Shown: positions 7,828-15,885 of the stretch, piece after piece
Layout of the letters: every line of letters begins with the position of its first letter
Position numbering within the stretch: the first letter of the stretch is position 1
Assembly (NCBI GenBank): GCA_964344765.1
Contig: CAYFOM010000001.1
Coordinates: 308,757-372,756 of the forward strand
Reading direction: 5' to 3'
DNA: 64,000 nt
Origin: JACNIZ01 sp964344765
GTDB lineage: Bacteria > Planctomycetota > UBA1135
Program-made: the position numbers and the translations under genes
Notes under the pieces: generated by a model
What the model was told of the DNA's origin: nothing
What the model saw: the letters and a program-made list of their open reading frames with translations, nothing else
Database searches by the model: none

Positions 7828-9132
7828 ATGCCTCAAAACCTCATCAAATACGCAGCAGGCGGTCTGGCGAGTGTGGCTTTGATCTCCGCCACCTCAACCG
7901 CACAAACAGGACACGTCCTGAACGGTGAAGGCCCCGTCAACCAATCGATGGCCGGCGTCTCCACCGCAACTCCGATCGATGCATCGGGTACTCTGCTCTG
8001 GAACTCGGCGGGTATTACCCAACTGAAGCACAATAGCATTCAGTTCGGCATGGAAATGCTGAAGCCGAGCGTTGAGCTCTACTCCTCGGTGAGCAGCCCG
8101 GGAGTCATGTCGGATACCACCAAGAGTGACTCGGCTGTATCGGCCATCCCCAGTTTTGCCATGGTGTACCACGTAAAGGACACCGATTGGACTGTGGGTA
8201 TGGGTGCCTGCGGGGTGAGCGGTTTTGGTGTGAACTATCCCGCCAGCAGCACTAACCCGCTGCTGATGCCTCCGCCGAATGGCTTCGGGTCCATTTACTC
8301 GGAGTTCCAAATGCTGCAGTTGGCACCGACCTTTGCTTATCAGATTGATGACAACTGGTCGGTCGGCTTCGCGCCGAACATCAACCAAGGCAAGTTGGCC
8401 GTCGACCCCGGATGCTTTGCACCGCCGAACGACCCGGATGGCGTCTTTGGTAACGGTGACGAGGTTTATCCGTCCGGCGCCAATGCCGCAGTGGCTTGGG
8501 GCTTCGGTGGTCAGATCGGCGTGTTCTTCCGCGGCGATAACGACTGGGACTTCGGCTTCTCGTACAAGACCGAGCAGAACTTCGAAAACTTCGAGTTCAA
8601 CTCGACCGACGCCAACGGCATGTACCGCAAGCTGGAACTGGACCTGGACTTCCCGTCGATCATCTCGCTCGGTGCTTCGTACCGTGGCTTTGAGAAGTGG
8701 ACGCTAGGTGCCGACGCCCGTTACATCGGCTACGGCAGCACCGACGGCTTCGATGCCGCGACCTTCAACATGGACGGATCGGTCAACGGCTTCGGCTGGG
8801 ACTCGATTTGGGTGTTGGCTTTGGCCGCTCAATACGAAGTGGACGAGTGCTTGAGCTTCCGCGGTGGTTTCGCCTTCAACGACAACCCGATTCCGGACGC
8901 CAACTCGACCTTTAACGTGCCGGCTCCGGCCATCCTGACCCAACACGTCAGCCTCGGTATGTCCTACTGCTTCGGCGACGATTGGTTCCTGGATTTGGCT
9001 TATCGCCACGGTTTCGAGAACTCGATCAGTGGCCCGATGGGGCACCCTTCCATGGGTACCGTGCCGGGCACCGAGGTCAAGAACACGATGTCCACCGACA
9101 GCTTCCTGATCGGTTTCCGCGTCAACTTCTAA
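7828..9132 (+). CDS. FadL/OMPP1-family outer membrane channel
   Basis: 434 residues; a 14-strand-type hydrophobic-substrate channel family acting in the outer membrane. The ATG at 7828 is chosen over the one at 7816 because GGAG sits six bases upstream of it. A signal peptide (MPQNLIKYAAGGLASVALISA...) ends near TAQ, and the mature start, GPVNQSMAGVSTATPIDASGTLLWNSAGI, has the FadL N-terminal pattern of a plug region ending in NPA/NSA-type residues. The chain alternates aromatic strands and ends FRVNF, a proper outer-membrane C-terminus. Codon use leans to GGT, CTG and AAG like the EF-G gene, suggesting high expression. Substrate may be fatty acids or other hydrophobic compounds; the window also holds propionyl-CoA pathway genes, but no direct link is shown. 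Confidence 0.87.
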   Translation: MPQNLIKYAAGGLASVALISATSTAQTGHVLNGEGPVNQSMAGVSTATPIDASGTLLWNSAGITQLKHNSIQFGMEMLKPSVELYSSVSSPGVMSDTTKSDSAVSAIPSFAMVYHVKDTDWTVGMGACGVSGFGVNYPASSTNPLLMPPPNGFGSIYSEFQMLQLAPTFAYQIDDNWSVGFAPNINQGKLAVDPGCFAPPNDPDGVFGNGDEVYPSGANAAVAWGFGGQIGVFFRGDNDWDFGFSYKTEQNFENFEFNSTDANGMYRKLELDLDFPSIISLGASYRGFEKWTLGADARYIGYGSTDGFDAATFNMDGSVNGFGWDSIWVLALAAQYEVDECLSFRGGFAFNDNPIPDANSTFNVPAPAILTQHVSLGMSYCFGDDWFLDLAYRHGFENSISGPMGHPSMGTVPGTEVKNTMSTDSFLIGFRVNF

Positions 9133-9152
9133 CCCCTGGAATCGTGAGTAAC

Positions 9153-9190
9153 AACAGGCGTGCGCAAGCTTTGCGCTCGCCTGTTTGCAT
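9153..9190 (+). terminator. Rho-independent terminator of the porin gene
   Basis: AACAGGCG (9153-9160) pairs with CGCCTGTT (9178-9185); inside, GCGCAA pairs with TTGCGC with a single T-T mismatch between the two stem parts. A T-rich run with a few interruptions follows. It lies 20 bases after the stop. Confidence 0.8.
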
Positions 9191-9211
9191 TTTGACGGGA
9201 TATAATTTAAA

Positions 9212-9295
9212 TCTCGATGTATATGAATTTTCAGATATTTAATCTGGTCATTCCCTACGTCGAGAATTAATCCTTAATGGTGGCGGGAAACCGCC
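9212..9295 (+). promoter_or_regulatory. Leader with stacked dyads before the sulfur operon
   Basis: The AT-rich gap before the operon contains TCTCGA (9212-9217) with its inverse TCGAGA (9260-9265), a nested CAGAT-ATTTA-ATCTG dyad (9232-9246), and a GGCGG-GAAA-CCGCC hairpin with a GNRA tetraloop at 9282-9295, 18 bases before the ATG at 9314. The dyads could be operator sites and the tetraloop hairpin a leader structure. No known riboswitch class is matched. Confidence 0.4.
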
Positions 9296-9313
9296 CAAAG
9301 CTCTTCTGGAAAC

Positions 9314-11563
9314 ATGGAAAACGGCACACTGAACCGCAGGAGTTTTCTTCACATTTGTGGACTCGGAAGCTTGGGTGCAACCATGGGCGGCTGCCTTCCT
9401 TTGGCTACGTCCTCGTCGGTCGAGGCAAATCCGGCCGACCAAGATGGCTTTGACGCCGATCGCGTCGTACCGACGACGTGTGAAATGTGTTTTTGGAAAT
9501 GCGGTGTGGAAGCCCATGTGCGTGGCGAGGAAGTCGTCGCGTTGACGGGTAACCGGCACCATCCCTTGAGCAGGGGACGTCTTTGCCCGCGTGGAGTCGG
9601 CGGGCTGGGCTTGCTTTATGACCCGGATCGATTGAGTCAGCCGTTGATTCGAGTCGGTGAGCGCGGCAGCCAGGAGTTTCGCACCGCGACTTGGGAAGAG
9701 GCGCTGGATAAGACTGCCGCAGGCTTGAAGCGCGTCGCCGAGGATCACGGGCCCGAGGCGTTGGCATTGTTTTATCACGGTGCCGGCAGCTCGTTTTTCA
9801 AGACGCTGCTAAAGGGGATGGGGTCGGCCAACATGGCTGCACCGTCGTACGCTCAATGCCGTGGGCCGCGCGAAGTCGGCTTTGAGTTGACCTTCGGCGA
9901 AATCGTCGGCTCGCCTGAGATTTTGGATATTGCCGACACGCGCTTGTTGGTATTGATCGGCTCGCACCTAGGTGAAAATATGCACAACACCCAGGTGCAG
10001 GACTTCGCGGCCGGCTTGAGTCGTGGAATGCGGTTGATCACTGTCGATCCTCGCTATTCGGTCGCCGCCGGTAAATCGGATCATTGGCTGCCAATTAAAC
10101 CTGGGACCGACATCGCGCTTATTCTTGGATGGGCGAATCAAATTATTCAGGAGGAGCTGTACGACAAGAATTACATTGCGCAAAACGCGATCGGCTTTGA
10201 CAAATTCGCTGAAGAAGTACGGCGATACACACCCGAAGCCGTCTATTTGGAAACTGGCATTCAGCCCAAGCAGCTGATGGAAACCGCGCGTGAAATCGCT
10301 AAAGCCGCGCCCTATGCAATCATCCATCCCGGCCGTCGGGTGACATGGTACGGCGACGACGCTCAGCGCAGTCGAGCGATCGCTTTGCTCAACGCCCTGC
10401 TTGGAAACTGGGCACATCGAGGCGGTTTTTACTTGCCGTCCAAATCGGAACTCAAGCCGCATCCGTTACAACCCAAAGTCACCGGGTTGAAACCCGTCGC
10501 CGATCGCAAGGTAGGACAATTCCCCTTTGCATCCGAGAACTTAGCCAGCGGTTTGCGCGACGCCACCCTGAGTGGCGATCCGCGCGACATCAAAGCGTGG
10601 ATGGTTTATGGAAGTAATCTTCCCATGGTTCTGCCGAATCCGCAGCAGACCATCGATGCCATTCAAAAACTGGATTTCCTGGCCGTCATCGATGTGTTGC
10701 CGGTTGAAATCACTGGTTACGCCGACGTCGTGCTGCCGGAATGCACCTACTTGGAACGGCACGACGATTTGATTACGCCTTGGTATCGCGAGCCCTACAT
10801 CGGCATGCGGCAACCGGTTATCGCACCTTTAGGAGAGTCGCGACCAGGATGGTGGATGGCCCAAGAATTGGCCAAGCGACTAGGTTTGCAAGACCACTTC
10901 CCCTGGGAGGACCCGCTGCAGCTTCACGAGGCGCGGTTGACGGCAAGCGGCTACAACCCAAGTCAAATTCAGCAGCTTCGCAACGACGGAGTCTTGCGCA
11001 CCGTTGCCGACCCACTATTCCAACCCACTGATATTCCGTATGAGTTCGGTACGCCCAGCGGCAAAATTGAATTTTGGTCGCAACAGCTTGCCGATAACGG
11101 TTTTGACCCGATTCCGGTTTACCAGCGCCCCGAGCAACCGGTACCCGGCAGCTTTCGCCTGCTCACCGGCCGTGCACCGGTTCACACTTTTGGGCGCACC
11201 GCCAACAATGCAAGGCTGTTGGATCAATTCCCGGAAAACGAGGTGTGGATCCAACGCGCGATTGCCGTAGACCTCGGTTTGCAAAGCGGCGACCGCGTCA
11301 TGCTGCGCAATCAAGACGGCGCTCAAACGGGCCCGGTCAAAGTGAAGGCAACCGAGCGCATCCGTCCGGACTGTGTGTACATGGTCCATGGTTTTGGTCA
11401 TCGCAGCCCCAAGCTGCGGCGAGCTCACGGCAACGGTGGCGATGACAATGCCGTCACCACTCGCTACGTCACCGATCCCTTGATGGGGGCAACCGGGATG
11501 AGCGTGAACTTCGTCACCTTAGAAAAAGTCGGTAGTGGTGAACCCGCTGCCGTGGAGGCTTGA
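9314..11563 (+). CDS. Molybdopterin oxidoreductase catalytic subunit, polysulfide/thiosulfate reductase type
   Basis: 749 residues. A twin-arginine signal (NRRSFLH, Arg8-Arg9) directs folded export to the periplasm. A [4Fe-4S] site follows as C56-x2-C59-x3-C63-x27-C91, and SYAQCRGPR places a Cys (Cys182) as molybdenum ligand, as in PsrA/PhsA/TtrA-like enzymes rather than Ser (DMSO reductase) types. Motifs LIGSHLGEN and VDPRYSVAAGKSD match the bis-MGD binding folds. It begins a compact operon with an Fe-S subunit (1-base gap), an NrfD subunit and two YeeE/YedE transporters, which points to thiosulfate, polysulfide or another sulfur oxyanion rather than arsenate or nitrate. Tat export argues against a SoeA-type cytoplasmic sulfite dehydrogenase. 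Direction of catalysis is not decidable here. No dedicated maturation chaperone is seen nearby. Confidence 0.85.
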   Translation: MENGTLNRRSFLHICGLGSLGATMGGCLPLATSSSVEANPADQDGFDADRVVPTTCEMCFWKCGVEAHVRGEEVVALTGNRHHPLSRGRLCPRGVGGLGLLYDPDRLSQPLIRVGERGSQEFRTATWEEALDKTAAGLKRVAEDHGPEALALFYHGAGSSFFKTLLKGMGSANMAAPSYAQCRGPREVGFELTFGEIVGSPEILDIADTRLLVLIGSHLGENMHNTQVQDFAAGLSRGMRLITVDPRYSVAAGKSDHWLPIKPGTDIALILGWANQIIQEELYDKNYIAQNAIGFDKFAEEVRRYTPEAVYLETGIQPKQLMETAREIAKAAPYAIIHPGRRVTWYGDDAQRSRAIALLNALLGNWAHRGGFYLPSKSELKPHPLQPKVTGLKPVADRKVGQFPFASENLASGLRDATLSGDPRDIKAWMVYGSNLPMVLPNPQQTIDAIQKLDFLAVIDVLPVEITGYADVVLPECTYLERHDDLITPWYREPYIGMRQPVIAPLGESRPGWWMAQELAKRLGLQDHFPWEDPLQLHEARLTASGYNPSQIQQLRNDGVLRTVADPLFQPTDIPYEFGTPSGKIEFWSQQLADNGFDPIPVYQRPEQPVPGSFRLLTGRAPVHTFGRTANNARLLDQFPENEVWIQRAIAVDLGLQSGDRVMLRNQDGAQTGPVKVKATERIRPDCVYMVHGFGHRSPKLRRAHGNGGDDNAVTTRYVTDPLMGATGMSVNFVTLEKVGSGEPAAVEA

Positions 11564-11564
11564 A

Positions 11565-12113
11565 ATGGGAACCACGCGCCAATTCGGAATGGTGGTGGAT
11601 ACCGTCGCCTGCGTGGGTTGCAGTGCCTGCGTATTGGCCTGCCGCAGTGAAAACGACGTACCGAAAGGCTGCTCGCGACGTTGGGTCAACCAAGTTGTGA
11701 AAGGCAACTTCCCGGAGTTGAAGATGGAGGTTTGGTCGGAAAGCTGTCAGCAGTGCGCAGACGCTCCCTGTGTGGCCAATTGCCCGACCGGAGCATCCTA
11801 CGTAGACCAAGCCACCGGCACGGTCCAGGTGAAACGCGAACTGTGCACCGGTTGCAAAGCTTGCATGGCGTCGTGCCCTTACAACGCGCGCTATATCCAC
11901 CCCGAAGGCTTTGTCGATAAGTGCACTCTATGCCGTCACCGCTTGCAGCGCGGCGAGCCGACTGCATGTGAAAGCGTTTGCCCGACGTCGGCCATCGCCG
12001 TCGGCGATTTGAATGATTCGCAATCCCGAGCGGCGCGAATGCTGCGACTGCGTTCAAGCAAGCAGTTGCGTACCGCTGCCGGAACTCAACCCAAGTTCTC
12101 CTTGCTTGTTTAA
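11565..12113 (+). CDS. Four-cluster ferredoxin-like electron transfer subunit
   Basis: 182 residues. Four cysteine groups are visible: CVGCSACVLAC, CQQCADAPCVANC, CTGCKACMASC and CTLCRHRLQRGEPTACESVC, the arrangement of PsrB/PhsB/DmsB-type subunits that pass electrons between the molybdenum subunit and the membrane quinone subunit. The ATG at 11565 follows the previous stop by one base (TGAAATG), so translation is probably coupled; the longer reading starting inside the previous gene is rejected. There is no signal peptide, so it should be carried through the Tat system with the catalytic subunit. The last 30 residues (RAARMLRLRSSKQLR...) are basic and beyond the usual core. Confidence 0.9.
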   Translation: MGTTRQFGMVVDTVACVGCSACVLACRSENDVPKGCSRRWVNQVVKGNFPELKMEVWSESCQQCADAPCVANCPTGASYVDQATGTVQVKRELCTGCKACMASCPYNARYIHPEGFVDKCTLCRHRLQRGEPTACESVCPTSAIAVGDLNDSQSRAARMLRLRSSKQLRTAAGTQPKFSLLV

Positions 12114-12117
12114 GGTC

Positions 12118-13080
12118 ATGATGCAAAACCCTGTTTTCATCGAAACAACGAGCACTCGCATGAATGCTCATGTAGACCCGGCTTTGACCGTTTGGGGATG
12201 GGAGGTGCCGCTATACCTATTCCTAGGCGGAATTGTTGCCGGCTTGATGTTTCTGCACTCCGTGGTCGTGCTGTTGCGGCGTGAAGAAAAGTACCCGACC
12301 GCGGCAAAGCTATTGCCATTGCTTGCCACACCATTGTTGGGCTTTGGATTGTTATTCCTATTCCTCGACCTGGAATACAAAGCCCACGTCCTTAGGTTCT
12401 ACACCTCGTTCCAATTCTTCTCGCCGATGTCATGGGGTTCGTGGATCCTTCTACTCATCTTCGCTGTCGGCGGTGTTCAGTTCTCCTATGCGGCCGCCAA
12501 GCACAATGCGTTCCGAAAAACCGCAGTCGGCAAATGGAAGCTTTGGACCAAAGTTGAAAAACTGCCGACATTTTGGCGGCGCAAGTTGGCTTGGTCTAGC
12601 TTGATACTGGCCATTGCTTTAGGCATTTACACCGGCTTACTGCTGGCATCCTTGACGGCACGGCCACTTTGGAACTCCGCTTTGGTCGGCCCGATGTTCT
12701 TGGTCAGCGGACTTTCAACTGGAACGGCGCTCACCATCCTGTTGGCACGCAATAAAGCAGAGCACTCCATCCTTGAACGGTTCGACTTAGTGCTGATCTT
12801 CGGCGAACTCACCATCATTTTGATGTGGCTGGGTGGTTTGGCCCACGGTTCGGACGTCAGTGAGCAAGCCGTCCATAGCCTGCTCGGCGGGCCCTACACC
12901 GCAGCATTCTGGTCTATTGTGATCGTGCTTGGACTGATCGTTCCAGCAATCCTTGAGACTCAATCCCTACGCCGGCGTTGGCCTACCACGGTGATCGCGC
13001 CGGCGTTGGTCCTCGTCGGCGGCCTCGCGCTGCGACTAATCCTGGTGCAAGCCGGGCAAACCCTTGGCTATGGAGTGTGA
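12118..13080 (+). CDS. NrfD/PsrC-family quinone-interacting membrane subunit
   Basis: 320 residues with about eight to nine transmembrane helices. The N-terminal part DPALTVWGWEVPLYLFLGGI is the typical NrfD/PsrC opening, and ALVGPMFLVSGLSTGTAL and LGGPYTAAFWSIVIVLGLIVPAILE are family-like core segments around the quinone site. Start codons at 12118 or 12121 follow AAGG just after the previous stop; a further ATG at 12160 is also possible. An in-frame reading from 12013 overlaps the Fe-S gene by 100 bases and is rejected. It anchors the catalytic and Fe-S subunits and exchanges electrons with menaquinone or ubiquinone. Confidence 0.88.
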   Translation: MMQNPVFIETTSTRMNAHVDPALTVWGWEVPLYLFLGGIVAGLMFLHSVVVLLRREEKYPTAAKLLPLLATPLLGFGLLFLFLDLEYKAHVLRFYTSFQFFSPMSWGSWILLLIFAVGGVQFSYAAAKHNAFRKTAVGKWKLWTKVEKLPTFWRRKLAWSSLILAIALGIYTGLLLASLTARPLWNSALVGPMFLVSGLSTGTALTILLARNKAEHSILERFDLVLIFGELTIILMWLGGLAHGSDVSEQAVHSLLGGPYTAAFWSIVIVLGLIVPAILETQSLRRRWPTTVIAPALVLVGGLALRLILVQAGQTLGYGV

Positions 13081-13082
13081 AA

Positions 13083-13640
13083 ATGAGCCAAGCTTCTTCC
13101 GTTGAAAAGATCCGTCAAACCACTGAGGCAAAGCCTTACTGGTCTCCTTATCTTGCCGGTTTCGGCCTAGGTCTGGTGCTATTGGCCGCCATTCTATTGT
13201 TGGGATCCGGATTAGGTGCCTCGGGAGGCTTTGCTCGCATGGGTTTATTGGCGGTCAATGCCGTCGCTCCGGAACATGCCGAAGCTTTGCCGCACGCGAG
13301 TGAAATGCTTCGTCAAGATGTTCATTTCTTAAAGGATGGATTGGTATTTGGCTTAATCGGCGTCGCAATTGGGGGGTTCTTTAGTGCATTTACCGGTCGC
13401 CGCATTGTCAAAGGCGGCCTGGTAGAACGCGGCCCCAATGCGAGCAAAGGCAAACGTCTGGCGCTGGCGCTGATCGGCGGGGCGTTAATGGGTTTGGCTG
13501 CGCGCATCGCCCGCGGCTGCACCAGTGGTCAAGCACTGACCGGCGGCGCAATGTTGTCGCTAGGTAGTTGGGCTTTCATGTTCGCGGTCTTTGCCGGTGG
13601 CTTTGGATTCGCTTACTTCGTGCGCAAGCAGTGGCAATAA
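13083..13640 (+). CDS. YeeE/YedE-family sulfur-compound transporter, half-size
   Basis: 185 residues, about four to five helices. The motif ARGCTSGQALTGGAMLSLGS matches the conserved Cys element of YeeE/YedE (TsuA-like) proteins that pass thiosulfate through the membrane by transient interaction with cysteines. The ATG at 13083 is 2 bases after the previous stop. Being half the size of TsuA, it probably pairs with the second YeeE/YedE protein encoded 15 bases further on. Its place behind the molybdenum enzyme genes suggests uptake or release of the same sulfur compound. Confidence 0.85.
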   Translation: MSQASSVEKIRQTTEAKPYWSPYLAGFGLGLVLLAAILLLGSGLGASGGFARMGLLAVNAVAPEHAEALPHASEMLRQDVHFLKDGLVFGLIGVAIGGFFSAFTGRRIVKGGLVERGPNASKGKRLALALIGGALMGLAARIARGCTSGQALTGGAMLSLGSWAFMFAVFAGGFGFAYFVRKQWQ

Positions 13641-13655
13641 ACAACGGAGCCTGAA

Positions 13656-14840
13656 ATGAACTTCCCACTCAATGCATTTCAAGAACTAGGCGTCGACGCC
13701 TCGCTGCTGATCTCGCTGTTCATCGGCATCGGCTTCGGCTTCATGCTCGAAAAAGGCGGCTTCGGTAGCAGCAAAATCTTGGCCGGCATTTTCTACGGCA
13801 AAGATTGGCGCGTACTCAAAGTCATGTTCACCGCCATCGTCACCGCAATGCTCGGCTTGTACGCCGCGCAGGGTTTGGGTTGGGTGCACATGGACTTGGT
13901 TGACTTCCGGCCGACGTACTTAGGCGGCCAAGTCATCGGCGGCTTGTTGCTGGGCATCGGCTTTGTGACTGCCGGTTATTGCCCAGGCACCTCGATGGTC
14001 GGTTTGGTCAGCGGCAAGATCGACGCCGCATTTGTCATGCTTGGCATTCTGCTCGGCATAGGTGTGTTTGAAGAAGGCTACGCAATGTTCGCCGGTCTGC
14101 GCGACTGGGGAGAAATGGGTCGCGTGAGCCTGGCCGATTGGATGGGTATCTCCGCCGGTTGGGTGGTGCTGATGGTCGTTGCCATGGCGGTCGCCGCCTT
14201 CACCGCCGTCGGTTGGGGTGAGCGTCACTTCGCCAAGCAACCCATTCGCCTGCCGCGCAAAGCCATGGCGGCGATGAGCACCGCGGCCGTCGGCGGATTT
14301 TTGGTCGCCGTCATTCAATTCGCCGGTCCCGGCGATGCGCGGGCAATGACCTCGACCGCTCCGGTGACGGAATCCGCCTTATTCGCCGGTGAAGCGGTTG
14401 TGGAGGTAGAAGAACTCGCTGGCTGGATGATTGAAGGCCGCAACGACTTCTTCCTCATCGACCTGCGCGGCGAAGAAGCCGACGAGGTCGTGCCTGGTGC
14501 ATGGCTAACTCACGCCGACGTGTTACTGAACGCGCGGACTCGACCCGATTTGCCAACTGATCGGCCGCTGGTTTTGATCGGCGACGGAAACGCGCCGGTC
14601 GATCACGTCGGTCAGGTATTGCGCGGGTTGCAACTGAATGCGTTGATCCTCAATGGCGGTGTGAAAGAGTGGCAGCGCGCCATCCTTGACGAAAGCTCGA
14701 CCTCCGAAACCGGCAAAGTTTATCGGATGATGATGAGCGGCAATAGCCCCTTGGCAGAAGGTGCGCCGCCGCCTCCGCCGCGTAAAAAGGGCGCCGCCCC
14801 TCCGGCAAAGAAGAAGCAGCGCGGAGGGGGATGTTCCTGA
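13656..14840 (+). CDS. YeeE/YedE transporter fused to a cysteine-less rhodanese-like domain
   Basis: 394 residues. Residues 1 to about 215 hold the helices of a second YeeE/YedE half, with motif GYCPGTSMVGLVSGKIDAA. After a helix and linker, a rhodanese-like fold occupies about residues 250-355: FFLIDLRGEEADEVVPGAWL, then PLVLIGDGNAPVDHV where the active-site Cys loop would be, and LILNGGVKEW near its end. The loop contains no cysteine, so sulfur transfer by the usual persulfide is excluded. The tail (residues about 370-394) is Pro- and Lys-rich and ends GGGCS, giving a lone cysteine at position 393. ATG with CGGAG about six bases upstream. Last gene of the operon. Confidence 0.85.
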   Translation: MNFPLNAFQELGVDASLLISLFIGIGFGFMLEKGGFGSSKILAGIFYGKDWRVLKVMFTAIVTAMLGLYAAQGLGWVHMDLVDFRPTYLGGQVIGGLLLGIGFVTAGYCPGTSMVGLVSGKIDAAFVMLGILLGIGVFEEGYAMFAGLRDWGEMGRVSLADWMGISAGWVVLMVVAMAVAAFTAVGWGERHFAKQPIRLPRKAMAAMSTAAVGGFLVAVIQFAGPGDARAMTSTAPVTESALFAGEAVVEVEELAGWMIEGRNDFFLIDLRGEEADEVVPGAWLTHADVLLNARTRPDLPTDRPLVLIGDGNAPVDHVGQVLRGLQLNALILNGGVKEWQRAILDESSTSETGKVYRMMMSGNSPLAEGAPPPPPRKKGAAPPAKKKQRGGGCS

Positions 14841-14890
14841 CGCGGATCAGGGCATCATTTGTGTGTGATACTTTCTCTTGAGTCGTTAGC

Positions 14891-14930
14891 AGGGCGGGGG
14901 ACTTCGGTTCCTCGCCCTATTTGCTTTCCG
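14891..14930 (+). terminator. Strong terminator of the sulfur operon with UUCG tetraloop
   Basis: AGGGCGGGGGAC (14891-14902) pairs over all 12 positions, two of them G-U, with GTTCCTCGCCCT (14907-14918), closing a C(UUCG)G tetraloop. A moderately T-rich segment follows. It lies 50 bases after the stop of the last operon gene and just before a convergent gene. Confidence 0.85.
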
Positions 14931-14967
14931 CCGCGGTTCGGGGCGGACGATAACCGTAAAAGCTGCG

Positions 14968-15876
14968 CTACCGCGCTTGACGAGTGAATTCGCGCTCGCC
15001 GATGCGGAATGCATACTCACCGGCAGGCAACACCGGGTATTCCACCACGCCGTCTGCCGGTACGCGGATCAAGGGCAAATGAGCTTCCGGCGCGACGCGT
15101 TTGCCAAAAATCAACTCACCCGGCGATAAGTCTTCTATGCGCAAACTTGCGGTTGGAATCAACCACTGCACGTCGGCACCATCGCGCGGAACCAAGCGAC
15201 GTTCGGCTAACAACCATGCCGGATGAACGGGCATTGCAGGTGCATAGGCTTGGATTAACAACTCTTCTTCGGGCACGCCTTCGACCCGAGCCCAGCCGTC
15301 TTCGTCGGCCAGGGCTACCCATGGTGCAAGCGTGGTGGTCGGTGCCGATTCGGCATCGTTGCCGACGGGTGCGGCGACGGCGCGCAGCAATAAATCGGGC
15401 AACGGCTTGCCGTCGGCGTTTTGCAATTCCATGTCGAATCGCACCAAAGTTTGCGGCGGCAACGGCGGCAGTTCTTGGATTGCGCGTTCGCTTAGCCGCA
15501 GCTGGGCGACTTCGTCGGCGCTGGCCGGACCTACTTGCAGCAAATCGTGATGGGGGAGAAAAGCTTGCAGCCTGAATTCGCCGGGTTGAAAGTAAGCCAA
15601 TTGGACTCGGCCGGAGGAATCGGTGAACCCGGCGGTTAGTTCGGGCTCGATCATGACCACCAACGCGTGAACCGCGGGTTCGGCGGAAGGCAGCACCACC
15701 TCGACTTCCAAAAACTTTGGCGCTTCAATGAATGGCCGCAACAGGATCTCTTCGAACTGGTTGCGCGGCGGTTCTAGGTCGGGATTGGCGGCCAAATGAC
15801 CGATTCCGAGCGCCACGAACACCACTGCCAGCAAAAACAGCAGCGATTTCGCGCGGCGGGCGAGCCAATTCAACAC
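14968..15876 (-). CDS. Membrane-anchored protein with regulatory-like beta domains
   Basis: 302 residues starting from GTG at 15876 (no ATG is available before the hydrophobic segment), 9 bases after the stop of the 912-residue gene. One N-terminal membrane span (SLLFLLAVVFVALGIGHLAA) is followed by an extracytoplasmic beta-rich region; FTDSSGRVQLAYFQPGEFRLQAF and ALADEDGWARVEGVPEEELLIQAYA each resemble the D-x-G-x-F-...-G-x-Y core of carboxypeptidase-regulatory-like (transthyretin-fold) domains. It appears to be a small relative of the larger anchored proteins in this region and may be co-expressed with the one directly upstream. Function unknown. Confidence 0.7.
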   Translation of the reverse strand: MLNWLARRAKSLLFLLAVVFVALGIGHLAANPDLEPPRNQFEEILLRPFIEAPKFLEVEVVLPSAEPAVHALVVMIEPELTAGFTDSSGRVQLAYFQPGEFRLQAFLPHHDLLQVGPASADEVAQLRLSERAIQELPPLPPQTLVRFDMELQNADGKPLPDLLLRAVAAPVGNDAESAPTTTLAPWVALADEDGWARVEGVPEEELLIQAYAPAMPVHPAWLLAERRLVPRDGADVQWLIPTASLRIEDLSPGELIFGKRVAPEAHLPLIRVPADGVVEYPVLPAGEYAFRIGEREFTRQAR

Positions 15877-15885
15877 AGCAGCAGC

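Noticed and set aside
9282..9295. Possible molybdenum-cofactor riboswitch before the molybdoenzyme gene
   Set aside because: Only a single small GNRA hairpin is seen; the multi-stem Moco RNA consensus does not fit in the available sequence.
12013..12117. NrfD reading beginning 100 bases inside the Fe-S gene
   Set aside because: The extra residues are out-of-frame translation of the upstream gene and not family-like; NrfD homology begins after the ATGs at 12118-12160.
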